A stretch of 64,000 bases of DNA from positions 293,113,080 through 293,177,079 of the forward strand of contig NC_085136.1 in the NCBI RefSeq assembly GCF_035046485.1. Direction: 5' to 3'. Origin of the DNA: Aedes albopictus (taxonomy: Eukaryota > Arthropoda > Insecta > Diptera > Culicidae). This document shows positions 42,386 through 53,705 of this stretch, piece by piece (within the stretch, counting starts at the first letter, position 1; each line of letters begins with the position of its first letter). A program made the translations under genes and the position numbers. The notes below the pieces were generated by a model. It saw only the letters and a list, made by a program, of their open reading frames with translations, was not told the DNA's origin and made no database searches.

Positions 42386-43197
42386 TAGAAAAACAAATGG
42401 AGAATTTAATATTTGCGCCTGTCACATCCTTACGGTCATAAGAAAAGGGAAGGAATGTTAGTTCGAAAACCGTTGATATTAGTAACCGTGGAATCTGCAG
42501 CATCATCACAGTTATCTTTGGTAGGTGATATGAACGGTTGATAAACCACTCATCGAACAAATTGTCCCTTCGAAAAAAGGTGGTACCTTGAGTGAGCGTT
42601 GTCTTTATGATGATATTCGAAAGGTAATGTCTTTTTCTTGGCGTAACGTTCCAACCGTAACAAAGCCTGCTTCTCAGCAGTTCTATGACCACTTCCATAG
42701 TTACTAACTAAGAGCTTCTTTTACCAATGACTATTTTGCATGCGTATATCGTGTGGCAGACACAAAGATACTCTATAAAGTCAAGGAAAATTCCTGAACC
42801 GACCGGGATACCTGAAACCCGTGCGCTTACTGCATCGACTGTATGGACCAAGGAGTGTTTACTACGGACATTCAATCGAACTCGTGCTCGAGGTGCTCTT
42901 CTGAACATCTAATGCAATTTAAATACCATTTTCAAAAAAAAAAGAATTCAAACAAGTTGCTTTCAAAAGGTGCCTCTGATTTACGGCATAGATAATACTA
43001 CTATCAAGACAAAAAAGCTTCAATATTCTCGCCAACAAGGTGCCAAAATCGATTCAGTCTGTTATGGTACCGTCGCTTCCGTTCGTCTCCACTTTCCCCC
43101 TCACTTCTGAACACGTTTGAAATTGATAAGCTCCGGTGAGCAGTCTAATAAGAAGCTATCCGAAGTAGCTGACGGACTTTGATGTGATTTTCAGAAG
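42386..43197 (-). repeat. Inverted-repeat unit X, copy 1 (SINE-containing)
   Basis: Reverse complement of 45889-46745 with moderate divergence. Shared landmarks are GATGTGATTTTCAGAAG at the outer end (43181-43197), 'gtagctgacggactttgatg', 'ccaacaaggtgccaaaatcga', a tRNA-SINE segment (about 42640-42845), and 'acggttgataaaccactcat'. On its minus strand the unit ends in a (GCTTT)n tail, as a retroelement would. No ORF is present. Confidence 0.8.
42640..42845 (-). mobile_element. tRNA-SINE embedded in unit X, copy 1
   Basis: On the minus strand: 'gcgcacgggtttcagg', 'tttccttgac', 'tgtctgccacacgata', 'catgcaaaatagtcattgg' and 'aactatggaagtggtcata', the Feilai-type body. The A/B boxes are weak. Confidence 0.6.
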
Positions 43198-44660
43198 ATT
43201 GAGACGGAGATAAAACGAGACTTCAACGAACAAAAAAAATCGTCATCATCATCTCGCTAGACTGCTTGTCGCCGCGACTTTTTTTTCCTGAACGGAGATT
43301 TGCCAATAGCTAGGTGAATTTGCTCGATTGGAAAATTATTCATGAAGACCGTGGAGATATATGAAATCTCAACTGAGAATTGACGGGGAATTTATCTCTC
43401 CGTTTATAAAAATAAAAGTTTCAAATCTTGAATTTGCATATGTTGGTATACATACTATCGATAACCATTACCCAGAAGTAAGAAATGGCCAGCGCAATTA
43501 AATATTTACTAGAAAGGCAACGCAAAACATATCAGTTGTTTGTATACTACCAGTCAGTGTTGTTGAGCATTCTCTTCAGTTGAAGATTTTCCGCTTCCTA
43601 TCGAATATGGCGATATTTATCATAGTAAGCAAGCCAACCTTTCTGAACAGACGACGATGCACACGGCGTAGATATTCTACTGCAATTGCTGCACACTCAT
43701 GATGATGGTACCCAGCTAACTATACACATCCTCCTCGATGATGTTCCAGTGGATGACTTAAAATTGTATTGGACGATATAGTGCATCTCTAGCTTTCCGT
43801 GCTAGTCACACCTCGTTGCTTCGTTCCAACGATGATGGTTCACTGCTGGCAGCGATGCTTATGGTCATATACTAGCTAACCGGTTGTCATTTAAAGCCGA
43901 GTTTGTTGGCTTTAAGAATACCATTTATTTAAGGATATAAATGGTAGATGATGGACAAAGATAGATAATACAACTAGGAAATTAAAAATGGAAAATATTA
44001 TGGAAATAGGATTGAAGGCAGGAGAGTTAAAGCAAAATCAAAAGTAGTGACAGAAGATTGAAAATGGAAACTAGTAAATTATTTCAGTGAGATCAAATTT
44101 CCTCTGGTTTACGAATTAAACCATACATAGTCAAAGAATAACACATGCAAAACACTCATCGTCCTGTTTGTAGAATGTGTCAGAACTTTCATAGCAAGCT
44201 CACTTTGCTGACCAATTTGCATTTTCATGTCACTATTATACAAGGCGAGCAATAGGAAAAGAGACCCGAGTTGCTCTAGTAGTTTCTGTTTGATCAAGAA
44301 GTTTCCACAATTGAAAATTTAATATATTCCGCTAGTTGCATCAAATCTGCAACTAATATTCAATCCAGAAGTTCGAAACAACCACTATCTCTTCAACACT
44401 ACGCCCCTATCTCTAAGGGACACCGTTTGGGGTTTACCAAGGGCGGTACAAAACCATTGCCAGAAATGGTCAATTTGTTTTTGACTTCCAATTTGAAACG
44501 AAATGACGACTGCACTTAAAACCACAGCTTCAAAATGGGAACGGGTGTCGTTCGGTCGACGGTCGATCGTTGTGCTTGCGGTGATGATAATGGTTACGGA
44601 ATCAATGTCGATTGGTGTGACGACCACAGCACACCTCCAATTTGGGGGCGAAGCTGCAGT
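43198..44660. other. Complex non-repetitive spacer between the inverted repeats
   Basis: AT-rich to balanced sequence without repeat phrases or recognisable coding sequence. Likely host non-coding DNA. Confidence 0.4.
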
Positions 44661-44667
44661 TTAATAC

Positions 44668-44669
44668 TG

Positions 44670-44703
<34 letters not shown>
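44668..44703 (+). repeat. (ATC)12 microsatellite
   Basis: Twelve perfect CAT/ATC units. Confidence 0.95.
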
Positions 44704-44704
<1 letters not shown>

Positions 44705-44856
44705 CGTTTTGATGACCGCGGGAAATTGGTGGAACGCAGTTTAATTTTTGCTTGCCTGTTGACAATTGGAGTCAGTTTACTTCAACACCAAAATTTTACA
44801 GCTAGAATATTCACCAAATTATGGTTATGCCCGTTTTGTTTGCTTTTTATTGCAAT

Positions 44857-45140
44857 GTAATTTATTTATTTATTTATTTAATGGTATTGATCCAACTGAC
44901 TTTAGAGTCTTATTGAATATTCTAATCCTAAATTACATTAACAGAGTTCTAATGCACTCAATTTCGAACAGGATACAACTTAAATTGCTTTAATATTTTA
45001 GAGGATATTTCAGTAATGGTTCCAGCCAGCGGTGAATTACTTTGACTTAATTTTGCTTCATAATTGAGGAGGTTAACAGAAAAGGGGTATAAGTGAGAAA
45101 AACCCACTTTCGAATAAATAAGGCTTAAAGTTTTCACCAA
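44857..45140 (-). mobile_element. Possible LINE 3' end with (TTTA)n tail
   Basis: TTTATTTATTTATTTATTTA at 44861-44880 would be a minus-strand (TAAA)n tail. The adjacent 250 bases resemble a LINE 3' UTR in composition. No clear ORF is seen. Identity is unproven. Confidence 0.3.
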
Positions 45141-45459
45141 CTTTTCATCCCATACAAAATGTATGGAGTTTCAAAATCGAAAGAAAAATTGTAATTTTGT
45201 AATTGTAATCATCGTAAACATAATCTTTAAAAAAAAACCTATAAGCCTGAAATCTGAAGAATTTTTTGGTATGCTCATCTCAAAATCGACAAAATGGTAA
45301 CTTACATCCCTCTGCATCTGGGTCCCTCAATAGCAATGGTGAGCTCGTTCCATATTATTGTTTATTAAAAATATTGAACATGGGCTTAACAAGAATTGAA
45401 CTGGTCTACAAAGCATGTTGCAGCTAAAATTTTAATGTCGGGTTTGAGGATTTTGTTCA

Positions 45460-45800
45460 GAAATGCTACGAAAGCCAACAACCTACGCAGGTCGCAAGAG
45501 AGGATTTTCTCCGTCTAATCATCTGCACTCCGTCACAATCGACAACGGCATGAGATTGGTTAACTTACCTGCTGCGAGGGGGATGGCACCTACTTTGCGC
45601 GCAAGACTATTTGCAAGCACATCTGGAGACACCCAGATGGCAAAGTTTGCAACCAAATCGACCATATGCTGATAGATGGCCGACACTTCTCGGGCGTAAC
45701 CGATGTTAGAACTTGAAGGGGTCCCAATATCGACATAGATCACTACCTCACTACCTCGTAGTTAGTAAGATTCAAGCTCGATTATCAACCGTGTCGGACT
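45460..45800 (+). pseudogene. RTE-clade endonuclease fragment
   Basis: Encodes NHLHSVTIDNGMRLVNL, then after a frame change the HPDGKVCNQIDHMLIDGRHFSGVTDVRT region and DHYLVVSKIQARLSTV. These are in order with the RTE endonuclease C-terminus. It is broken by at least one frameshift and a stop. It is followed by inserted DNA and then by the matching linker/RT pieces at 46820-47640, so both are probably one split RTE copy. Confidence 0.72.
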
Positions 45801-45836
45801 CTTACTTATTTACTACTACTACTTATTCTTGTTTAC

Positions 45837-45888
<52 letters not shown>
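45786..45888 (+). repeat. (TTAC)n microsatellite
   Basis: TACT/TTAC units with ACT variants, pure from about 45837 to 45888. Similar TTAC/ACT units reappear beyond the other end of unit X copy 2 (46772-46812). Confidence 0.9.
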
Positions 45889-46745
45889 CTTCTGAAAATC
45901 ACATCAAAGTCCGTCAGCTACTTCGGATAGCTTCTTATTAGACTGCTCACCGGAGCTTATCAATTTCGAACGCGTTCGAAAGTTAGGAGGAAAGTGGAGA
46001 CGAACGGAAGCGACGGCGGCGACTGTACCATAACAGAGTGAATCGATTTTGGCACCTTGTTGGCGAGAATATTGAAGTTTTTTTTGTCTTGATAGTAGTA
46101 TTATCTATGCCGTAAATCAGTGGCGCCTTTTTAAAGCAACCTGTTTGAATTCTTCTTTTTTTTGGGAATGGTATTTAAATTTCATTAGATGTTCAGAAGA
46201 GCACTTCGAGCACGAGTTCGATTGAATGTCCGTAGTAACCACTCCTTGGTCCATACAGTCGATACGGTAAGCGCACGGGTTCCAGGTATCACGGTCGGTT
46301 CAGGAATTTTTCGTAATGTAAATTTCCTTGACATTATAGAGTATCTTTGTGTCTGCCACACGATACACGCATGCAAAATAGTCATTGGCAGAAGAAGCTC
46401 TTAAATAGTAACTATGGAAGTGGTCATAGAACACTAAGCTGAGAAGCAGGTTTTGTTACGGTTGGAACATAACGTCAAGAAAAAGACATAAATTTTCCAG
46501 TATCATCATAAAAACAATGCTCACTCAAGGTACCACCTTTTTTTTTGGAAGGAACAATTGATTCATTGAGTGGTTTATCAACCGTTCATATCACCTACCA
46601 AAGACAACTGTGAGGATGCTGTGGATTCTACGGTTTCTAAAAACAAAGATTGTCGAGCTAACATTCCTTCCCTTTTCTGATGACCGTAAGGACGAGGCCA
46701 GCGCGGTCATTGACTTTCAAATATTGAATTCTCGATTTGTTTTTC
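45889..46745 (+). repeat. Inverted-repeat unit X, copy 2 (SINE-containing)
   Basis: Begins CTTCTGAAAATCACATC and runs parallel to the reverse complement of 42386-43197. It ends at 'attctcgatttgtttttc' and then TTGCTTTGCTTGCTTTGC (46746-46770). It interrupts the RTE pseudogene between its endonuclease and linker, so it inserted after the RTE. Confidence 0.8.
46250..46490 (+). mobile_element. tRNA-SINE embedded in unit X, copy 2
   Basis: GATACGGTAAGCGCACGGG and GGTTCCAGGTAT form a degenerate tRNA-like head. The body has TTTCCTTGAC, TGTCTGCCACACGATACAC, CATGCAAAATAGTCATTGGC, AACTATGGAAGTGGTCATAG and ACACTAAGCTGAGAAGCAGG. Same position within the unit as in copy 1. Confidence 0.65.
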
Positions 46746-46819
46746 TTGCTTTGCTTGCTTTGCTTGCTTTGCTTACTTACTTACTTACTACTACTATTTA
46801 CTTACTTACCACTCTTTCT

Positions 46820-47640
46820 TATTCTTATAAGAATCGCTGACCGATGTGTTGGAACATCCAGCGTTTCTCAGCAGACGAATCACCGACGAGGAGTGTCATA
46901 TAATAATGGATGAGAAGAATGTTGGCTGAAGTCTGGTATCCGGTAAAGCAGGCAGCGAGAGCCACCGAAAAACGAATCTCCCACTTATAAAAGACCGTGA
47001 GGAAAATGTGATTTCTCAGGAGCAAGAAAGTATGGAGCTGGATGATATGCGGTGGTATTACGAAACTTTCAATGCCTTGCGAAGAAAAACAGGGCCTTCT
47101 TCCGTCATGTGCCACGCTTGTGAGGGAAACTTGCTGATAGACATAACAATGGTGGCTGCAAGGAGGAGACAGCTCTTCGAGAAATTGATGAACGGTGTGA
47201 ATGGAAGAACGACAGACAGAATTCGAGTTGACGACGACATATACATTGTGGAAGCTGCAGTGCTAGATGAGTTCAACAACAGACATTAGAAGCCATTAGC
47301 AGGTCAGGATAGCCATTAGGCTGAAGAACAGCAAAGTTGCCGGTTTGTTCATGGATCTTGATACTATAGTGACGTGCGATAATGAAGACGGATTGCGGCT
47401 TCAAATCGGGCCTTATTCGATCTGAGAAACCAGCTGAAGTTCGGTAGACTACAAACGAAGACAAAACTCGCGTTGTACAAGTCTGTGATTCTCCAGTCAT
47501 ACGGCCATGAATCGTGGACGTTGAGAGAAGTTGATCGGAGAGCCTTTGGCAACTTCGAACATAAAGTATTGCGAACGATACTCGACGGTAAACTGGAGGA
47601 CGGCATCTAACGGCGTCGTACGAACTACGACAATAGAAAT
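46820..47640 (+). pseudogene. RTE-clade linker and C-terminal fragment with internal deletion
   Basis: 46990-47285 encodes the linker (ELDDMRWYYETFNALRRKT, SSVMCHACEGNLL, MVAARRRQLFEKLMNG). 47310-47345 gives RLKNSKVAG. The RT core including motif A and FADD is missing. From about 47395 the C-terminal region resumes in other frames (LRNQLKFGRLQTKTKLALYKS, YGHESWTLREVD, NFEHKVLRTILDGKLEDG). Several stops and shifts are present. It is the downstream partner of the endonuclease fragment at 45460. Confidence 0.78.
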
Positions 47641-47975
47641 TAGAAATTTCTTTTTTTTTTGGAGGAGACATTTTTCTGAAAGTTTTTGAAAGAAAACATT
47701 CCAAAACTTCTTTTGAAATTCTACCAGGAGTACAATTGGCTATTTTGCCAAGGATTCTTATTGGTATTTATTATGCAAAACTCTTCAGTGATTGTTTTTG
47801 AAACCGTTCCACTATTTGTTTTTTAGTAGTTGCACAAATGATTTTATATAAACACCTTGTATTAAGTAAATGCCTCAGAAGTTATTCCATGAAATTCTTC
47901 AACAATTTCTTCATAGGGATGTTACCAAAATATTGGTTACAGGGATTCCTTCAGCGATTACTCTTCATGACATTT
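47641..47975. repeat. Degenerate TTCCTTCAGAAATT minisatellite
   Basis: Start of a 4-kb T-rich array ('ggaggagacatttttctg', 'gaaattctaccaggag'). Confidence 0.6.
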
Positions 47976-48143
47976 CCCAAGCAACACACATGTCATTTAA
48001 GAGTTACGGCAGCGCAAGTTTTAGTTATATAGAAGTTAATTTTACGTAATTCTAACACAATGCTAGAATTACGTCAATTTAACTATAACTTTAACAAAAA
48101 TCTGCGCCGCCGTAACTCTTATATGACATGTGTGTTACTTGGG
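47976..48143. mobile_element. 168-bp palindromic MITE with CCCAAGYAACACAC ends
   Basis: The whole element is an imperfect palindrome. The left arm CCCAAGCAACACACATGTCAT..AAGAGTTACGGC pairs with the right arm GCCGTAACTCTTATATGACATG..TGTTACTTGGG for nearly its full length (~80-base arms), flanked by TT. It is non-coding and shares termini with the elements at 4421, 16836 and 28889. Confidence 0.8.
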
Positions 48144-51100
48144 TTATAAGGGTATTTCTTAAGAAAATCCTTTAAGAATTTCTCAAGAAACTCGCGATTA
48201 TTTTTCAAAAAAATTTGGATGCTTTCGAAGCTTTAGCGTCCTGAAACTCCTCCTGAAGTTTTTTTTACTTATTCTTTCAGTTATAAAAATTAATCCAAAG
48301 ACTTTCCAAAAAATTCATAAAGACATTTTTTTTTTTCAAAATCTAACACGGATTGCGTCAGATTACTCCCATGGATTTTCAAGAAATACGTTCAGGGATT
48401 TCTTCAAAACAGAATATTCTTCAAGATTTTTTTTAGAAATTCCTTCGGTTTGAAAAAATCTTCCACAAGCTCTTTGCCCCAGAAATTTTGAAAATTTCTA
48501 CAGGGACTGTGTTACTCTTTAAACCGCAATAAAGTCAATATTCAACTTTCCTGATGTTGCTCCACCATTTCTTCTTGCCATGCCGTATTCATTATTAGAC
48601 AGGCTGCTCGTGAAGCGACAATCCACGCTTTTACGAAATTGAGAGTTTGTAATTGGAGCCTCTTTGGAGCCACCAACGTTATTTGCGACTGAAACAGGTG
48701 AAAAATACCAAAACTTCGTGAAGAGTTTTTTTTTTCTGGATTTATTCCGAAATGATTTCAACTTCATTGCTAGTTTTTCACACACGTTATTGGATTTGTT
48801 TTGAAATTATCTCAGATATTATTTCAGAAAATCAGAAATATCAAATTGCTTCAGAAGTATCTCCGAAGCTTCCTTCGTAAATTCTTCCCGGGATTCCTTT
48901 AGAAACCCTCCAAGGTGTGATTATGAATCTCCACTGAAGATTTATCAAGGGTTTCTTTGAAAACTTTTAATGGATTCCTTTGGGAACTACCTACCTAATG
49001 GATTCCATTAGAAGTTTTTTCAGGAATTCTTTCGTGAAATCTTTCATAGGTTCTTCTAAAAAATCTCCCAAGAATGTTTTTATCCTCAGAAATTTCTCCA
49101 AGCATTCTTTCAGATTTTTTCATAGCTTCTATCAAGAATTCAGATTTTCATTGGAGATTGTCAAAAAGGATTTTGTTTTTAAAGATTCCTCCAGGAAATT
49201 TCCCATAAATTTTACGTATTCCCTCGGAATTCTCTAAGAAATGCCTCCAGGTTTTTACCCCAGATTTTTTTTTGGAATGGATTTTGCAGTTTTTCAGGAG
49301 ATATCTCTTAGGAATTTCTACAGGAATTTCACATATAATTTCTTTGCAGAGTTTTGTTGCAAAAATCACAGATTTTTATTCATTCATTTGTGCGGATACT
49401 TTTCCAGGAATACAGTAAATAAAACTAGTATTTTTTCCAGTTTGCAATTGTATCAATGAGTTTTTTTTATATTCTTCTACAAATGCCTTCAAAAATTCTT
49501 AGATTTTTTATGAACTCGGCGTTGTAAATGCCTTTGGAAATTTTGTTTATTTAAAGATTCCTTCAGAAATTTCTCTAGAGGCAACCTAATTAGTTCAAGG
49601 ATTCTACAGGAATACTAGCCGGGAAATTCTGCATAAATTTTTCTTCGAATTTTTCTTGAAACTGCTGTGAGAATTCCTAAAAAAAATCTGTGAAATTTCT
49701 TTAGCATTTGCTTGAGTTACTATGGGGGTGGTTTTGGTTTGAATAATGCCGCTGGTAAACATTACAAATTTTATGCATCCATATCCAAGTTTTCACCAAA
49801 CAAAAATTTGTTTCAGATATTTTTTTTTAAACTCTTTTAGGAATAGATTTGGTAATTTCTATAAAGACTGCCTCAGGTATTTCTTCACGTTTTTTCACAG
49901 GGCAATTTCACATGATTCTTTCAAAATATCTCGCATTGATCGCCTCAGAAGTTCTGACATAGAATTTTTCAAATATTCCTTCATGGATGATTACCAAATG
50001 TATACAGAATTTTATGCAAAGGTTGTTTCGGAAAACTACTTCAAATATTTATGCATAATCGCGGGGAGCGGACCTGGTGTGATGGTTAAAGCAAGTGACT
50101 ATCACGCTTCGGAAGGGAAGCAAAGCGTGTGTCCCGAGATGCACTAGCCTACAGATAAAAAAAATATTCATAATTTTCCAAGAATTTTTCAAGAAAATTC
50201 ATCAGAATTTACTTCAAAAATTGTTCCGTTTTTTTCAGAAAATCTTCCCGAAATTCATTCGGCAATTTTTCCAAAGATTCCTTCAAGAACTCTTACAAGG
50301 ATTCCTTCATTTTTTTCTCTTAGACTAATAAATGCCTTCAAAGATTACTTTAGAAATTTCGGATTTTTTTTCTGTTCCAGTTATACAATTTTCCAAATTA
50401 CTTCACTGTAACCCTCTGAGAATTTCTTTATTCTTCAGGATTTTTTTTTATGAAAATGCTGTTTGGATTGCCTCAAAAACCCCTCTGTAATTTTTTTGTT
50501 CAAAAATTTCTGCCGAGTTTCCTCACAGAAGTTCTTCAAGTAGTCCTCTATAAAATTTCCCAGGAGTACCGTTGGGCATTTTTCTGAGGATTCCTCTAGA
50601 AATTCCCACAGAATTCATTTGGAAATATTTAAATAAATTCCACAAGAGGTTTCCTTTAAAATTTCCTCTTGAGAGTCCTCTAGAAATTGTTCCAAGAGCT
50701 GTTTAGAAAATCTTCCAACTTGCTTCAAGAATTCCTTTCAAAACTCTAGGAATTCCGCAAAACATTTCACGGATTCCTTCAAAAATTCTAGGTATTGTTT
50801 ATGAAAATCCTGTATGGATTGCTTCAAAAAGTTCTGCAAGATTTTTTTTCGATTTTCAGATTCAGATTTTTCTTCTGAATCCTCTGAATTCCTCTGGTAT
50901 AAATTATGCCATGGGCTTGCTTAGAAATTAATTCATAAAATCTTTTCGAAATTGCTTCAGGAATTCTCCTAAAATTGGATTTTTATTTTTGTTTTCAATT
51001 TGTGTACTTTTCATAATTGCTAGTCCTTTACATACTCAATTGGAATCCTTAGGAAATTCCTCCATAAATTTCTTAGGAAAATCAACAGAATTGCTTCTCC

Positions 51101-51880
51101 AATCTCTCGGATGCTTCTTTTATGAATTCGTCCTGGTTGCTTCTGAAATTCGTTTAGTTAATCTTCCTTGAATTCCTTCCAAAACTGTCTAATGGACTCT
51201 GTCTAAAATTTCACTAAGAACTCTTCCATGAAATATAAAAAAAAAAAATGTTAGGATTTCTTTGGGAAATTCTCCCGGCATTCATTCAGAAACTTATCCA
51301 GCGATTCTTAAATTTCTTCCATAGATTCTTTAAAGGATTTTTTTTGAAAATTTCTCTAGTAGGTCTCTTTTGGTACGCATTTTATCTGATATGCTGCTCC
51401 GGGGATTCTGACTGAGATTCCATAGGAAATTCTCGAAATAGTGTCTCCAAAAATTTCTTCTCAGATTTTAGCAGGAATTCGTCCACAATTTCCTCAGAAA
51501 TTACTTCAGGATTTCCTTGAATATTTAGTTTTTTGAATTTTCCTTCGGATTTTTCAGAAAAAAAAATATTCTGCAATTTCTTCAAAGATATTTCTACAGG
51601 AATTCCACGTTTTCTAAATGTCTGAAGTTATTTTCCAAGGAATGATACAGATGTTTATCCATTTATTTCTACAGATACTTTTTCAAGAATTCCTTCAGAA
51701 ATGAAGGAATTATATTTAGGAATCGCTCCAGTTTTTTAATACCCATCTTAACCCTCTACTTCCCATGATTGCTCTAGAGAGCACCATCGACTTTCGACGA
51801 ACTCAGGATATACTAAATAACATCGATAATATTATGATGGTATTAGTTTTAAAATATTGTAATGTCATCATGTTAACAAC
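48144..51880. repeat. Degenerate TTCCTTCAGAAATT minisatellite, T-rich
   Basis: About 3.6 kb of units such as 'ttccttcaagaattc' and 'tttctccagggattcc' at 12-15 base spacing, plus strand T-rich. The patch 48505-48790 is more complex and unassigned. The array fades at about 51750. No gene is present; Phe/Ser-rich open frames are repeat by-products. Confidence 0.75.
50066..50152 (+). mobile_element. tRNA-like SINE head fragment
   Basis: GACCTGGTGTGATGGTTAAAGC followed by AAGTGACTATCACGC resembles the A-box half and anticodon region of a tRNA-headed mosquito SINE. The B box is missing; the sequence continues into 'gtgtgtcccgagatgcac' and back into the array. Confidence 0.45.
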
Positions 51881-51882
51881 TA

Positions 51883-53211
51883 AGGTACCCCGGGGCAAGT
51901 GGGACCTAAAAAAGTGCTAATTTGGTTTTGTCATGCCAACAATTTCTGAACTCGAATGTTTTAATGATTCCAATGATTCCAAAAGACGGTGTTGGTATAT
52001 TTCTACTTATTAACGTGCATTGAAATTGTTTAAAAATATTTACATTCCATATATCATGCATATAATGAAATGTGCCGCATATATTCATTTACTCCGTTTC
52101 ACGGGGCAAGTGGGACCTATCCAGAATTTTTGTTCCAATGGCTTAGTATAGTTGTTGCAAATAAGGTAGCATAAATTAGAAAAATCTTATTTGAATTGCG
52201 ATGTTTCGAAATTTATATAAAAACAGTTTTGTGGTATCGTTCATAAATTACGTAACATGTAAAATAACAAATCGCTGGGAACTGGATTTAACTCAACAGG
52301 TCGTAAAAAAGCAAATTTATGTTTACACCAAAAGCGCCATAAAGTTAAGTGACATAGATTTTGTTGTTTTTGACAGTTGCTTTTCACATTACATAGTTGA
52401 TGAATCTCGCTAATAGGAAATCTAGGATTTCATGATTTTCAGTAACATCTTCTTCCTTACATAATCTCACGATTATTTGATAATGCAATAATGCAAAGGC
52501 AGTTTTCAGTTTTTTTCCATAGGTGGTTGCTCAATACTCAGAAAAACTCATGATGGAGCGAAAAACGCAAAAATAATGGAATATATTTAGAGGAGAATAT
52601 GAAAAATACATGCTTTTGAAACAAAGATGTTTTATCAAAGATGTAAACCTTTGAAAACAAGAACTTCGTCATCGAAATAGAGGTAATCAAGTATATTTCA
52701 ATGGTAGGGTAATTAAGGTGTTGATGTTGATTGACTTTCGTGTAAATTTCGTCTTAGGCTGGACAAAGCGGGATTAACCTGTGAAGTTGTGTTTGTTACG
52801 CTCATAGGTCTCACTTACCCCAGATGTTGAAATACACTTGAGTAAGTGAGAGCAGTAAACTAAAAGTAATAAATGAAAATATTATACAGCTTTTTCGCTT
52901 GAAATCATTTGCAAGAGCTCCAAATATTATCCTGAAACTGAAAAAGTGTGACTTTATTTGTTGTTCTATTTTTGTACTACGAATGTAGTAGAGCTCGTCA
53001 AATTCACCAAGTGAATTGTAAATTACATATGAACAACAATATCATATATGGTCACTTTATGGTGGAAGCAACATTAATTTTTGTATTCAATGTATCCATT
53101 GGTGTGACAGCTATGTTTTTCATGAAGAATGTTAGGCTTAAAAATTATTAATGAAAAAAATTATAGCTGTTTGTCTCACTTGCCCCGGATTCTCACTTGC
53201 CCCGGGTACCT
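51883..53211. mobile_element. MITE/non-autonomous transposon with AGGTACCCCGGGGCAAGTG ends
   Basis: The left end AGGTACCCCGGGGCAAGTG and right end CACTTGCCCCGGGTACCT are inverted repeats with one base missing, flanked by TA on both sides (51881-51882 and 53212-53213). Length is 1,329 bp. The GGGGCAAGTGGGACCTA word recurs internally at about 52100, and its complement at 52805 and 53173, as subterminal repeats. AT-rich interior without transposase. TA flanks fit Tc1/mariner-type mobilisation. Confidence 0.8.
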
Positions 53212-53329
53212 TACTTGTTTGAACATTGAATATTGATAAACAATCAAAAACCTATTGATTTACATATTTTTTCCATTGATTTCGAAAAACAAATGTCGGA
53301 AACGCTTTATTGGCGTAGAAATAGTCGTT

Positions 53330-53705
53330 CGAAGTCGGGGGAAGGAAGGTGTTAAGAGATTCTTTTATGAATTGCATCAACGGATTCCCAAAGAGTTTTA
53401 TTTTAAGAATTCCCCATAAATTTCATCTGAAAAAATTTCTTTGTTTTTTTTACCTGGGATTCCTTAAGATATTCCTCTACTGATTCTTTTGAGAGTTTCT
53501 CTAGAGATTTCGTTAGGAATCTAACTAAAATGTCGTCGCAAATTCCTTCAGGAATCTAGAGGTTTCCTCAGTGATTCTTTACTAAATGTCTTCAAAGACT
53601 CACTCAGTACTCCAAGGATTTCTTCAAAAAATTCAGCCGGGAAATCTTCTGCCATTTTTTTTAAAGATTTTTTACATATTCCTATATTTTTTAAAAAATC
53701 TTTCA
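53330..53705. repeat. Degenerate GGAATTC-type minisatellite
   Basis: A short stretch of 'ttccttcaggaatctag' and 'ttcttcaaaaaattcagc' units. Confidence 0.6.

Noticed and set aside
41453..42698. Very long open frames (278-402 codons) on both strands through the AAAGC array
   Set aside because: Products of a perfect pentanucleotide repeat that has no stop in any frame; the peptide is a five-residue repeat and no gene is implied.
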